64,000 bases of DNA, taken from contig CM023448.1 in the NCBI GenBank assembly GCA_013339765.2, forward strand, positions 193,666,409-193,730,408. Reading direction: 5' to 3'. Within the stretch, counting starts at the first letter, position 1, and the number at the start of each line of letters is the position of its first letter. The translations under genes and the position numbers were made by a program. The notes under the pieces were generated by a model. The model searched no databases and was not told where the DNA came from. It saw only the letters and a program-made list of their open reading frames with translations. The stretch comes from Haemaphysalis longicornis. Lineage: Eukaryota; Arthropoda; Arachnida; Ixodida; Ixodidae. Below, piece by piece: positions 11,167 through 23,094 of the stretch.

Positions 11167-12860
11167 ATCCTGCCTGCCAGAGCCACTACCACTGCACTAC
11201 ACCACTGTTAACGTCTCCCAAGTGGCGGTACGGATTTGCTGAAACATCACAATAGACTCTGATAACCAATGTTGTCTAACCATGCAGTTCATGTGAAGCA
11301 ACTTCTTTAGGCTTTGCCTCCCTTAGAAACAAGCCAAATACTTCCTGCTAATTTGACTTATTTAACAATTTAACCTATGGCAAACAGCCGCAGGAAAGCA
11401 GACTGCATTTTCCTTCATACCTGTGAGCTTCAACTTCCTACGGCTGCAAGTACAAGTTAAACACAGAAGGGGAGGGGTGCGGTTGTGAACAGCTATCCTA
11501 CATTCATAAGACATGTCTAAGACAATGATATCTAGGTAGCAGGTGCAATGTACCAAACATAATGTCTTCACTCCCTGGCAGTTCGTACAAAACAGCTGAC
11601 AACCACGTGTGCTTTGGCTAGTTCCAAAAGCTCAGCATCAGCTGAGCTAGTCAGCTTGCTACATGTCTTGTTTCCTATGTATCTACTCCGATGAAACCCA
11701 AGATAGTCCCAATTTTGCCAAAAAAAACCACAGGGTACTTCCACTTTCTAATTGGGTTTACAAAATTTTGGGATAAACGTGCACTACCCTATTGATGCAG
11801 TGGCTATTATAATCATAACTTGATATACAAATTCGTAAATCATTTTGCGAAACAATTAGGGTGGAAATAATTATTTAAGAATGCTACCAAGTGACACTAT
11901 ATGACAAGTGGAAAACAGCACACACAAGGCAAAGACCACATCATTGCTGAAGAGGTGCAAGGGACAGAAAGAGAATAAATTTCAATGAAATCAAGGAAAG
12001 GCTTCAGAGGGGCATCTTTGAACTCTCAAAGACTTTGTATCAATTCTCTCATTCCGTCTTTGTTCCCTTGCAACTTGATGGAGAGTCAACTAGTCCCTCA
12101 AAAGCTCTCTTCTCGCAAGGATCATGGCTAGAATGACCTAACAGAAGCGTTGCCTTGCAACAATATGTTAATGATAACCCTTTAACACATATACTTGAGC
12201 TAATTATCTGGCTCTGGATACCATACCCAATAGAAGAAGATCTGCCAACCATACAAGTAGTTACACTAATATATACCTTGTTGCAGTCGGCTGCAATCAC
12301 CGATGTTCTGCACTGTACACAAACATCACGTATCCTAAACACAGCACAGACAATGGTACGCTAATTCCCTTCTCATTATTAAAAGTAATATGGTAAGCTT
12401 TAACGATTTTGTGCATGACTTGTTCCTTCATTACCCACTGATTGGGGTATTCAACAGCTGATTGCCACATGTTGGTTCTTTGGGTGTCTTTGCTTGTGTT
12501 GTTGGCACCGGGTTAGTTTGGTTGAGGGATTGTACAATGACGATGACAGTTGCTGTCAGAAGCTCACGGCCGATTCAGTAATTCCTACTTGCTGCAGGGT
12601 CCAAATATTCAGCCACAATTCTCACACACACCCGCTCAGCGGGATTGACCAGTGGGGATAACCACTAGAGGCCCATGGGCCAATTTACTGATTCATGTTG
12701 GGTGTGGTGTCAACATACCCACTCGAGGTAACTGGCCAGTTAGGCTGCCACCTATAATACATGCAAGAAGTCCAAGGCGTCTCTCAGGGTTTTTTTCTGC
12801 ATCAACAACGCAACGGTCATGGAATGTTAAAGTATAGGTAGCAGCAACAGCTTAACTGCA

Positions 12861-12886
12861 ATATATATATATATATATATATATTG
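12861..12886. repeat. (TA)n microsatellite
   Basis: Uninterrupted TA dinucleotides, about 13 units. Confidence 0.9.
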
Positions 12887-14345
12887 ACATCTTAACAGGT
12901 ATTTGAATAACTGCTAGCAAGCAGACGTCACAAAGACTGGGGTATGAGTGCTAACAACACAGCAGTCAAGTCCAAATCTACTCGCCCACTCTTCATCAGT
13001 TGGGCATTGTTAGGAATGAACTGTGCAGTGCTCACAAAGGGATATTGCAAAATCAGTGCAAGCCTTCGGTTATTCCTGCAGTATCTCACTTAGCCTAATG
13101 TGAATCTCGCTCATCCAATTTTTCATTTTCACTGCCTCGGACATCACCCGAGTAGCGAACCTTATTTTCTGTGTATACTGCTGAATTTATCTGTGATTTA
13201 CATAACAGCTCATTTCGAAACTTCTGTGTACCACTAAGTAATTACTAGAACTCTTCGTGGTATATTCAAGAAGTGATTTTTCCTTAATCGAACTCTGGCA
13301 TAGCAGGCCTCACGGAGTGCTCATATTATGAGCCCTTCATTCCAATCCCACATGATGAAGTTGCACAATGGTCGTGCAACCGAAACCACGCATGACGTAT
13401 AGGATTGTTTAAGACAAATATATAGCCTTTACAGAAAAGCGCACGTACAAAACCATTCACTGTTAAATGCCCATTTTTATCGAGGTAAAGGCAAAGAATT
13501 TAACTGAGCCTCTACTACAAAGCGTTTACAGACATGCCACAAACATTCCTCGCAATTTTCTTTACCTTGAAGCAACAGGCAAAGCAAAAGGGAAACAGTC
13601 CTCCTGTTCGACAGCTTTAAGGTCCCCATTTTGGAGACTGTTTCAATGAAAGAAACTCGAGTTTAAAACGTGGGGCTGCGAACTGACACTAGGCCACACA
13701 CAAGCGTCGACTGCAGCGCAACGGGGCTGCGTGAAGTGCGGCTGCAAGCCACTGGCCGTAGAATGACTGTAGCAACTGTAGTAGTGCTGTAGCCGTGTAG
13801 CCGATGAAGATGCAGCGCTGTAGTTGTAGTATTCGTAGCCACCGAATGAACCTCTCGCCACTCTCGCTAACCACTGTAGTAAACGCAGTAGCTGCAGCAG
13901 TGAGCGCTTCGATTACTTCGGCTGCCGGACCAGCTGAGCCGGACCACGGTCACTACGGTCTGCAAAGTCGACTAGAGCCTCAGCTACCCGAACATTCTTC
14001 GTAGACGAAAATGTTTTACTCATATCTAGACCTAAACGTATATTTTACAAATTCATTTGTTAGTAACGTAATCAATAAATAATAACAGTAACCTCAAATA
14101 TTTTGCCAGCGAGAACGGCGACGTCTATGGTTCAACGTCTAACTTACGCAGGATGCTTGAAGCCTTGCAAGTGGTTGCAGGGTGCTGTGTTGTTTACGTA
14201 GAGGAGCTTCGCGCCATGCGTCCCGTTTGAAAACAACTTGCCCTTCTTTCGGCGAACGTTTCTGGCACGTCACTGTTATCACAAGCTGGCCGGCCTGTTT
14301 CGAAGAGGGCGGTCGAGCATTCGAAAGTGTTTTTCCAGGCTAATC

Positions 14346-14436
14346 ATGAGCGAAGGAACTGAACTTCCCCAAGGGACGTTGTTGTTCGACTATCAAATTG
14401 CCGGTCACGTCCACGGGAACAAAAAAACCAAGTTAG
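14346..14436 (+). CDS. IPMK: IPMK exon 1
   Basis: Starts at ATG 14346 (MSEGTELPQG) and ends TTAG|GTAATT in phase 1 after 30 codons. The frame is open further upstream, but the conserved start of the family (polar residues, then a Gly-rich QIAGHVHG) fits this ATG. QIAGHVHGNKK forms the first strands of the kinase N-lobe. Confidence 0.88.
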
Positions 14437-14931
14437 GTAATTGAGATTCTGTGCCGAAATTTTGCATGCTGCTAGAGTCTTAAAATTTGGTCACTGCTTA
14501 TGTTGTTCTAGGCATCAGGTGATTGTTGCTGTTGTAAACAAAAACAATACTGCCTGCTGTCATGAATGTCATTGCAGCTAGAGCCTATGTATGAAAAAAC
14601 ATCATGCGCCCTGGTTTGTTTTCATTGCATTTATGTGTTGCCTAGCGTCTTCTTATAAAAACCGCAGTTGAAATGTACATTGTACTTTGTACTGTTCAAC
14701 TATGTCTTGACGGTGCACTGCTGGTCGCGCAAGTTTTAAGAAGCGCAACGTTCGGGCACTTGCCATGGTTTATTACATCGCCGCCTTCGTTTGATGGCTT
14801 GCACTATTCACAGAAGAATGGCTGTTGGCGAATTTATTGCGGCTTATTTCCTGCGGTGCTTCCGTCCGTTCATATGCGATGATTTCATTTGATTCTTAGT
14901 TTGCACATTCATGCAAGTCCACATGCAAATA

Positions 14932-15492
14932 TAGTAATCCCTCGTTAACTCGAAGTCGCAAATTCTGCTGAAAATTTCGAGATGAGCGGAGTGCACGCGA
15001 GTTTCGAGTTAAGCGAAATGGCGAAAATTTGTGTCCAGGTCACTGAAATAAGAGCTAGTGCTGGTAACAAAAGCTCCACTGCCCAAGGGAGCTTTCGTGA
15101 TAAAGACAAAATATTCGCTGGAAAAACTAATTGTTATTATTGCGTAAGAAATAACTGCGTGATGCTCGCCTGTTTCGCATGCACATCTGATCCCAGAAAA
15201 GCGTTCTCGAACTGCTCAACGCACGCTATATTCTACCTTGCTGCGAAGCAGGTGCAGCATGTTTCTTGTTTGTGCCATTGTGGGCACTTCTGGAAGCCCA
15301 TCATAGTCCGCATGATCAGCTGTGTCATCCACAGCTAATTTCAAGATATCCGTGGTCCCCCGAAAAAACGTTTCGAGATAGAGGGGGGCACGTACATAGA
15401 AACTATGGGAGATATATGCGTGATGAGAAAAAGTTTCAACTTAACCGATATTACAAGATATCCGAGTTTGAGTTAACGAGGAGGGATTACTG
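14932..15492. mobile_element. Non-autonomous Tc1/mariner- or pogo-type element (MITE)
   Basis: The ends are inverted copies: TAGTAATCCCTCGTTAACTC on the left, and CAGTAATCCCTC read inward from the right, both leading into CGTTAACTC(G/A)AA. Each end is bordered by TA, the target duplication of the Tc1/mariner superfamily. The CAGT...CCCTCGTTAACTCGAA form resembles Tigger/pogo-type ends. No transposase is encoded. The interior is AT-rich with several stops in all frames. Confidence 0.8.
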
Positions 15493-17174
15493 TACTTGTG
15501 TGGTCAAAACTAATTTCTTCAATCAGCCTCTTTCGCATCAAATCACCCGTAACTCGGTGCTTATAATGCTAAAGCTGTTCTGTTTAAAAATTTATCACAA
15601 ATTAGCCTACAAAATTAACGGAGTTTGTATCCTGGCTTAGGTGGTTGCTGTAGAACGAGTTGATACGGAGACTGTTGTCATCAGTTTCATTTTCGTGGAC
15701 TGTCGGGGACATTTGTTTTCACTGGTAGAGTGAAGCATAGCAGCAGTGCCAGTTATTTACGTAGAGCCTAGACTTTTGGCGCAGAACTGAGACTTGGGTG
15801 CCAATGTATTTTGGTGTGAGCGCAATGGTCATCGTACCTAAAAAGGCACCACGTGTATTTTAGTGCTGCGTTATTGACATGAAAATAAAGTGGAGTTGAA
15901 AATGCATTGCAGTTTCCTGCATGATAGTGTACTTACGATAGTTCTTTTTGGAGTTTTAGAAGCACCGTTAATAGTGGGTGCTCGTGTGCGGATAGACACC
16001 TGACAATTTTGGTGTGAGTAGGTGACAACCACATTACCTTTCTTTTTTAAAACTCGGTGTACAAAGCTCGAGAATTAAACTTTAACCATTTAGAACCCTC
16101 TAAGTAGGCTGCCTGCACTTTGGCACACACAACTGCTTAATGCCAGGAGCGTCCACCCACCCTTAATCCCTCCACCTTTCCACTAGGAAGCACTTTTGAT
16201 AGTTTGTGGTGATGCAGTGGTCATGCGCCATCTTAGTAATTTTGCTGTTGGGCTGGTTGATCATTCATTGTCTAACTTTGGTGGGGCGTAAAGCATTGAC
16301 ACCCAGATAGACAATGCAGATGGAATGAGCACTTGTCCTGTCTAAAGTTGAACATGTGCCTTCAACCAGCTCAAGTTCAAAATGCATTAGGAAACATGAA
16401 AAAATGGCGCTAAAAAACGAGACAAACCTGAGAAAATGCATGTCTCTCCCCCTGTTCCTGTAGTTCTTTAGCGCTGTTCTTTTCTAGTGGCATCATGCAC
16501 CAACTGGCCCATCTTAGTTAGCCTGCATTAAGAAACGTCCACAAATCATTTGCCTTGCCTTCTCAAAACTTCAGTCATTATGACAGCTTCACGTACGTTG
16601 TGCTCGTTCATGCTATGTTTTTACTGAAATTGCCCGAGAAAACTATTTCAGTGGACCAATAAGGCTGTATAACAGACGAAGCCTTTACACTTAAATATTT
16701 ATAGTGTGATTATCTTGTAATGAACTGTCTTGTGTGTCAGGCTGACATTATTAAAGGACTGACTGAAGCTACTGACCCTGTTGCCTTGTGCTGGATGAAA
16801 TTGACCTAAAATATTGGTGCTCAACATGTCTTTATACATCATTTTAGAGTGGGGTTAGGAAATACCTTGGAAGCACCGGGCAATGACTGGTATATACGAG
16901 TAATGTAATGTGCCGTGATGAGTGGGATATTTAAAATTGTGCTTGTAACTAGCAAACATTTCTGAAAGGTCTTGCCTATTTGTGGCCAAGATACAGTTAA
17001 CAGTTATGAATGTACTGCAAGAAGTGAAATCTGTTGCTAAGTAAAAATTTATTTCTCCAATCCGTATTCTCTATTCCACAACGGTCTTGTATTTGGTGTA
17101 TGGGCATTTTTTAACAAACTTCCCATTATAATAATGTTTTGTGCAACATGGTACTCAGTTCACTTTGTTTTTGT

Positions 17175-17286
17175 TAAAGATCCCCAGGTGGTCCAAATTA
17201 ATCTGGAGCCCTCCACTACGGTGTGCCTCATCGCCTGTGAAGTGTCGGCGCGTTAAACCCCACAATCAATCAATCAATCAATCAAT
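17175..17286 (+). mobile_element. 5'-truncated tRNA-headed SINE with 14-bp target duplication
   Basis: Carries the family's 3' body (a CAGGTGGTC block, then CCTCCACTACG, then GCGCGTTAAACCCCACAATC) and an AATC repeat tail. It is flanked on both sides by CACTTTGTTTTTGT (17161-17174 and 17287-17300). The right-hand duplicate ends 14 bases before the IPMK exon 2 border. Confidence 0.93.
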
Positions 17287-17314
17287 CACTTTGTTTTTGT
17301 GCTATCGCTTGTAG

Positions 17315-17500
17315 GCCTTCTAAAGCATGAAGATGGGTCCATCCTGAAGCCCTTGCTGAGCAGCGATGAGCGCACACTGCGGGAGCGGAAATTCTATGAA
17401 CAAGTCTTCAACTCTGAAGAAAGCGTGCCAGAGCTCGTGACCCTGAGGGCTTTCCTGCCAAAGTACCTGGGAACCTGGAAGACGAGTTTCCATGGCCAAG
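17315..17500 (+). CDS. IPMK: IPMK exon 2
   Basis: The acceptor GCTTGTAG|GC completes a Gly codon with exon 1. The peptide runs from LLKHEDGSILKPLL through LREREFYEQVF-like sequence (here LRERKFYEQVF) and FLPKYLGTW, matching the N-lobe of the inositol polyphosphate kinase fold, including the ATP-pocket lysine region (ILKP). The donor is uncertain. A GC donor CCAAG|GCATGA at 17501 gives the best consensus and the right phase. A weaker GT donor at 17507 is also in phase and would add two residues. Confidence 0.85.
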
Positions 17501-17506
17501 GCATGA

Positions 17507-17984
17507 GTGCATCGCTGAATTTCTCCGTTTGCCTGGCAGAACCATGGTCACTGTTGTAAACAGCAGAACACGGGAGTGCATGCCAATTACTATAGTGGTC
17601 AGGGTTTGTAGTAAAGTGCTGCAGATAGCTGGGGGTACAGGATGCGGAGTATTAGACACTGCAGAAATTTTCGGAAAGAAAAGAGCAGTTGCAAAGTTTC
17701 TGCTTGCATTTCCAGTCGTGTTGCCTTCCTTATACAAATTTCAGAGTGCAGCTTTTCAAGTACAGATGAAATATCTACGATTAATGCACTGCCTAACGAA
17801 CAGTCATTTCACTACAATAATACTGAAATTGGATAATTAGCAGCAAAATAAAATTTCCAGGTTGTAATATAAAGCCCACCCTCATTCAGACAGCTCACGT
17901 TCGGTGACTCCGTTGGGTGCTTTGTGCTTGGTCACTTGTCTTCTTGCTGGCTGCTGCTCTCATAGATGTGTGCCTTCTTGGCAG
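17507..17984. other. IPMK intron 2
   Basis: Short AT-rich intron; no repeat or exon is recognised beyond the uncertain donor discussed under exon 2. Confidence 0.6.
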
Positions 17985-18160
17985 AAGTGGAGTATCTGCG
18001 TCTGGCCGACCTGACCCACGGATTCCGGAGGCCCAGTGTCATGGACATCAAGATTGGCGCCCAAACCTACGATCCCCTGGCATGCGCTGAGAAAGTGGCC
18101 CTGGAAAAAGCCAAGTACCCCTGGGGCCAGGAGCTCGGCTTCCGTATTCTGGGAATGCGG
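17985..18160 (+). CDS. IPMK: IPMK exon 3, catalytic PxxxDxKxG motif
   Basis: Acceptor TTGGCAG|AA, donor CGG|GTGAGG in phase 0. The exon encodes VEYLRLADLTHGFRRP, then PSVMDIKIG, the PxxxDxKxG inositol-binding and catalytic signature of the IPK family. YDPLACAEKVALEKAKYPWG and LGFRILGMR follow. All key residues (Asp and Lys of the signature) are intact, so the enzyme should be active. Confidence 0.95.
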
Positions 18161-18236
18161 GTGAGGCGCTCGACAACTCGCTCCTCCACTTGTGCATTTC
18201 TCGGTGAAATGCCAACATCTCAAAGTGGGCAAGACA

Positions 18237-18323
18237 GCGCAAAAAAAGGCAAAGACACAGAGAGATACACGACAGGGACTGTGCTGATCTCTCTGTGTCC
18301 TTGTCCTTTTTTTTTTTTTGCGC
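18237..18323. repeat. Hairpin element, possible miniature transposon
   Basis: GCGCAAAAAAAGG and AAAGACACAGAGAGAT on the left pair with ATCTCTCTGTGTCC and the T run ending GCGC on the right, around a loop of roughly 20 bases. The arms hold a few indels in the homopolymers. Confidence 0.7.
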
Positions 18324-19043
18324 TTTTTTGCCTATATTATGTACCAACACGCCCAGTTTTCCATGTTAATCAATCTCGAAGTGGGTTGGCCTATATGGGT
18401 GGATCGCAGTGCCATCCAAGAATGCAAATTTAACACTCGCAGCCTCAGCAGTTGCGCATAATGCACGAAATGCCAGAAATGTGAAAAATTGGCCTCGCCG
18501 CATACATTTTTCTAGATCCCTATTTATGACATCGCAAATCATGAACTGTGAAATGGCATTTCTATAGCTGTATGAGCATCTTTTTCTAAAGGCAACACTA
18601 AGACAACTGCCTGAAAATGCATTCTCCCAAGGGCTCATGGCATCACTGTTGGAAAACTAAATAAAGTTTATTCTCTCTCTCTATCTCTCTCTCCCTCTCG
18701 AAGCATTGAAGTCCATCCCGCTCCTGAGCAAGGTGACCTGCCATTGCCTTTTAAATGGGCAGAGAAAACTCGTCAGTGGTGCTTCACAGTACGCTGGAAT
18801 CTTACCTAGTGAGAGTGTCGTGCAATTTCTTTTTTTTTCTTCGAGTAGGTATCAGTTTCAATAACCACACACACAAGTGTTCAGATGCACTCACACACGT
18901 GCACACAAAAAATACAAACAGAATAAATATAGAAACGAGCTACTGTATGTACTCCAGGGAATTCCCATTCTCTAAATCAACTTGTCCTCTAAATCAACTT
19001 GTAGCTCAGCTCAGTCTTAGTGCTTTTCTTGGAGGGTTTCCAT

Positions 19044-19270
19044 AAGCTAGGTGCAGCACTGTGGAGGCTACATTGTTGTCAACAGTGTGCCCCCTGAGGG
19101 TGCCTAACCCACCGTGAAGGAAGCAACAAAAGGTGCCGGGGCCTTGCGGTTCCACTTGCCGAGAGGGGAGAAGGGAATGTCCTTTCAGGACCCCCTTCAC
19201 GGCAAGTTAGGCGCCCTCAGGGGGCGCACTGTTGACAACAATGTAGCCTCCACAGTGCTGCACCTAGCTT
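19044..19270. mobile_element. Fold-back element with ~69-bp inverted arms
   Basis: The left arm (19044-19112) and right arm (19202-19270) are reverse complements with only a few substitutions, both starting AAGCTAGGTGCAGCACTGTG at the outer end. About 90 bases separate them. No coding capacity and no clear target duplication were seen, so the superfamily is undetermined. Confidence 0.88.
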
Positions 19271-19982
19271 GTGGTATGAACTATAGTGTGTTTGATGAAA
19301 TTAAATGGAATGAATATTCGGCATGACGACATCATTACTCACACTAACAAAAACCATTTTATATTTTGTAGGATGTGTTGTTACATGACTGTTGTTTGCA
19401 TAAATGTAATGAAGCTTTATGTTACTACTTTACAAGTACTAGCAGCGAAGCAGGACTCTTATCACTAGCATATAAAAATTACAGCTCTATATAAGTTTAA
19501 GTGCATTTCCATAAACACAATTAATTGGTATCCTGCATAAGCCTTTATTTATGCCTGCAGTTGCCCCCCTTAAAAGGCAGGCATCCCCACATTCCTACTT
19601 GCCGAACTTCTCACTATTCCAACCTTGGAATTGGTCCTTTCTGGATTTTCATAATCCTTGCGTTAAGTGTACACACACACCTGGCACGCCCTATTAGCAG
19701 TGGACAAGGTGCATCAAGTGCAGCTATTGAAGCTTGGAAGGGGAAATGGGCTGTTGGAACACAGGTAACAAAAAGATAAGCCGCAAAACCTTTCAGGTTT
19801 GCTACATTACTCATTCAACTACTCTTCCACAATGCCTAGGAACTCGTGTTTTGTCTGCATGGCCCCTTTAACAGTCTGTCGTTGTTGATACGTAGGCCTG
19901 CACTGCAGCCCCCTAAGTCCCCTACTTGGTTGGGTGGTTCTAGAGTAAGTCCCAAATTTTTCTTTTATGGTGTTTCTTGTAG

Positions 19983-20064
19983 GTCTTTGACAAACATCAG
20001 CAGAAATACCACATCTATGGGAAGGATTATGGTCTCAAGCAGACTCCTGACACTGTGCATGAAG
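19983..20064 (+). CDS. IPMK: IPMK exon 4
   Basis: Short exon between TTCTTGTAG and GAAG|GTGAGT, entering in phase 0 and leaving in phase 1. VFDKHQQKYHIYGKDYGL corresponds to the family segment after the GxRxxGM strand, where a Tyr-Gly pair precedes a Leu/Lys-Thr-rich turn. Confidence 0.9.
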
Positions 20065-21399
20065 GTGAGTTGTGGTGTGAATTTGTTGACTATGAATATG
20101 CAGTGCCCAGACAGCCTGAGGGAAAAGCAATCTCTTGTGCATGTTTTAGTTTGTTTACAAAATTCACAAGCTGTGCTTGTAATCTTTTTTGTAGCCAGAA
20201 ATACTTTTCAAGTTTGAATAAATTATTTGAAAGCTCTCCGTATGTTCTGAATAATTGAAAGATCAAAAACATGGAGAAGAGCGGAACTAGCTCGCAAAAA
20301 CAAACACTGTTAGCACTTGAAAATTGTTCAAAAGAAAATTGAAGTCGAATTTCAAATAATAATATTAAACATAAAGGAAAACAAAATGGGCATTTGCCAC
20401 AAATTAGCTATGACAATGTGCCAGAGGTGCATATATGAGCTAACATATTTTTGCAATTTGTGTATCTAAAAAAAGGTTAAATGGTTATGAGTGTAATTGT
20501 TATTGAACAGGTTTAACATTCATGAGTGTAAATTTCTGGGCAAGGTAGTATATTGCAATGTGGAACACATGATGTGGTGTCTCTTCTTGATGGTGTCATT
20601 CACCTGCTATGACGTTGAGCAACTTTAAGAAAGCAGCTACAATGTAGTACCAAAAGTTTGCTAGGTTTGCATGCCTATTCACGCTGCTCTGTTTTTTTTG
20701 TTTTTTTTGTAACTCAGATGCCATAATTTAATGCTTTTAGCATTAGACTTCTGTTTTTGGAGTTCTTTTTTGGTCTCACATATGGAGCTTCTCCTTTTTG
20801 ATATGTAGAATCTCCCAGGTCTCAGTATACATTAGGTCTTGAGCTTGATGCAAAAAGAAATGCATGTTCCCTTTTTTTGCAGTGCCAGGGCAAATGTAAC
20901 AGTGGCACAGTACACAGTACGATGTGTTGTGCATAGCACTGTGCTGGTGTTGCATGTATTGACTTCATATATGAATATTTTGTCTTGATGGCCAGAACAC
21001 TACCACGCATAATTTACAATTTATGAGGATCCATCAATGTGCATGGTTGACGGTGAAGAGCATGGGTGGTGGCCAGTTGCCTGTGCAGCACAAGTGCCAG
21101 TGTCTTCTTGGTCGCAGCCAAACTGCCCATATCTGCTCCCAGTTATGCGGGCAGAATTCTCGTCATATCTTTGCTCAGCCATGGTCTTGGGAGCACAAAA
21201 GGGTGGCTCTGGGTTAAGGAGTTGTTTTGCACTTAAATTTTGTGTGTAATAAGTGGTTACTCTCGTAGAGATAGCCTCAAGAATGCACCGTCTATGAACC
21301 GGCTGTTCTGGAAGCGTGGTAAATACATTGGTGGTTCATAAAGTCCATATTATTGCCAAAAAAACAACAGTTACGTAATTAGACTTGAGTGCGAGTTTG

Positions 21400-22076
21400 A
21401 TCTTGCTCTACGTATCCCCACCTTCAATAAAAAGGCCACGCACTGTTGCTGCCGACGGATTAGCTGCCGCGAACCATTGCTGTAGCACTCCTCATGCTGA
21501 GGATTCAGGTAGAGCTCCACTTGAGAAATCACTTTCTCATCTTGCTGGGTCTTGTTTGACCACGTTGAAATCTTTCATACCATTTTACTGCGGTGTCGTA
21601 AGCTCGGGCACTGTCACTGTACACTGCCACATGCTCAGCATGCTTGACATGATTCTTCTTGGCATCATGTCCCTTCAAATGAATCAGAAAACTGGTCACT
21701 CCTTATGCTTCAACTTTGCCGGTAGACGCTGCCATCTTTGTTTTGATGCCCTTGCGCTGTTCCACGGTACTACATACCTAAAACAATTTTTATATTTCAT
21801 TAAAATTGGAGGGACGTTCTTGACAGGAGGGTCTTGTGCCTGTTCCAGATTTATGGTACCAATAATGTGAGCTTCATCAGCACCCCTCGTAACAAAGCCA
21901 CGCAAATTTAAATTTTTGCTTAGTTCCTCTCTCTTGGTCTGGCACATGTCTCTAGTAGTATCAAAGACCTCCAAGGCTTTTCTGGTGGCAAAAGTCTCGC
22001 CAAATATTTGTTTTGGGACCACTGCTGCCGCGAGGGGTGCCACTGGATATTGAAAAATATCGAACGACCACCACAA
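21400..22076 (-). pseudogene. Degenerate coding remnant, unrecognised
   Basis: On the minus strand a 120-residue open stretch (with RGFVTRGADEAHIIGTINLE and PPVKNVPPILMKYKNCFRY) is followed by further peptide-like sequence broken by stops down to about 21400. It looks like decayed coding DNA, probably from a transposon, but no family was recognised. A poly-A/T run of about 24 bases lies at its upstream end (22075-22098). Confidence 0.35.
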
Positions 22077-22759
22077 AAAAAAAAAAAAAAAAAAAAAATC
22101 CAGCGCAGACTAGGTTTGGGCTGAGGTGCACTCGGCAAGCACTCCCAAATAATGAATAGTAGGTTGTCTCTGTCACTAAAAAGAATAGTAAATGTACAAC
22201 CAATGCATACTGCCAGTGATGATGTTTGGGGCAGAAACTACTCGAAAAAAAACTCAGGTCGGCGCGGCCTTCCATGGAACAAAGGATGATAGTTGTAACA
22301 CTTAGGGGAGTGAAAACGAGTGTCCTAAATCAGGAAACAGACTCAGGTGGCAGTTATTGTAGTTCAAATTAAGAAAAAAAAAGAGTTGCGCTGGCCATGT
22401 ACTTGGCGAAACGACAATCACTGGACCACCAGAGTAACAGCGTAGCTGCCAAGAGATGGGACTGAAGTAGGGGAAGACTGTTTACTCATGGAGGGAGGAA
22501 TTTTCAAAATTCGGGAGCGAAGAATCGACTTGGGCAGCGTAGGACAGGAGAGGGTGGAGGTCAGTGGGAGAGGCCTTCATCCTGCAGTGCACTTAGATAG
22601 GATAGGCTGGTGTTTATGATGATAACCTTACTACTGCATGCGTCGTACCTTAGCCCGGCTGTTCTGCTCAAAATAAGACATGGATACGAAAAGTTGGCCA
22701 AGTATATGCTTATGTCTTTGCAAATGACGTTGAAAGACGATAGCGTTTTTGCTGTTGTA

Positions 22760-22833
22760 GTCATATAATGTCCCTCTTCCCCTCCCTCCTGCCATTCACG
22801 TCCGGGAGGAGGGAGGGCAAGAGGGACATTACA
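22760..22833. repeat. Inverted repeat, pyrimidine/purine arms
   Basis: AATGTCCCTCTTCCCCTCCC on the left pairs with GGGAGGGCAAGAGGGACATT on the right around a short CCATTCACGTCC-containing spacer. It ends just before a SINE target site that carries a related CCATTCGCGTCC. Confidence 0.8.
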
Positions 22834-22854
22834 TGACTCCTCCCATTCGCGTCC

Positions 22855-23094
22855 ACCCGCCGCGGTGGCTCAGTGGCTATGGCGTTGTGCTGCTGAGCAC
22901 GAGGTCGCGGGTTCGATTCCCGGCCGTGGCGGCCGCTGTCCTGATGGGGGCGAAAGGCAAAAATGCCCAGTGTGTACAAGATTTCGGTGCACGATGAAAG
23001 ATCTCCAGGTGGTCAAAATTAATCCGGAGCCCTCCACTACGGCGTGCCTCATCGCCTGCGTTGTGTGTGTTAAACCCTACAATCAATCAATCAA
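22855..23094 (+). mobile_element. Full-length tRNA-headed tick SINE (Ruka-like)
   Basis: The RNA polymerase III promoter is visible as an A box (TGGCTCAGTGG) and a B box (GGTTCGATTCC) in a tRNA-like head. A unique body, a TTAAACCCTACAATC end and an AATC repeat tail follow. Flanking 14-mers TCCCATTCGCGTCC (22841-22854) and TCCCATTCACGTCC (23095-23108) match at 13 of 14 positions, as expected of a target duplication. Confidence 0.92.

Larger units (their letters stand above)
10832..14345. other. Region between the TGOLN2-like gene and IPMK
   Basis: Expected to contain the 5' end of the minus-strand TGOLN2-like gene, but no signal-peptide exon in the required phase was found. It holds a hairpin at 11124-11166, a (TA)n run near 12861-12886, a GTAG-rich low-complexity patch at about 13730-13830, and CpG-richer sequence from about 13840 that probably includes the IPMK promoter. 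A minus-strand CCTGC|GTAAGT at 14148 could end a non-coding first exon of the divergent gene; this is only a possibility. Confidence 0.35.
14437..17314. other. IPMK intron 1
   Basis: Contains a 561-bp TA-flanked MITE (14932-15492) and a SINE insertion against the downstream splice site (17175-17286). The rest is AT-rich and unrecognised. Confidence 0.7.
18161..19982. other. IPMK intron 3
   Basis: Holds a hairpin (18237-18323), an AATAAA-CT-repeat tail of a probable retroposon (18655-18700) and a fold-back element (19044-19270). Confidence 0.6.

Noticed and set aside
13643..13874. Minus-strand open frames as the missing signal-peptide exon of the TGOLN2-like gene
   Set aside because: The hydrophobic stretch is not near a start codon in a usable way, no donor in the required phase follows, and the region is a GTAG-rich low-complexity patch.
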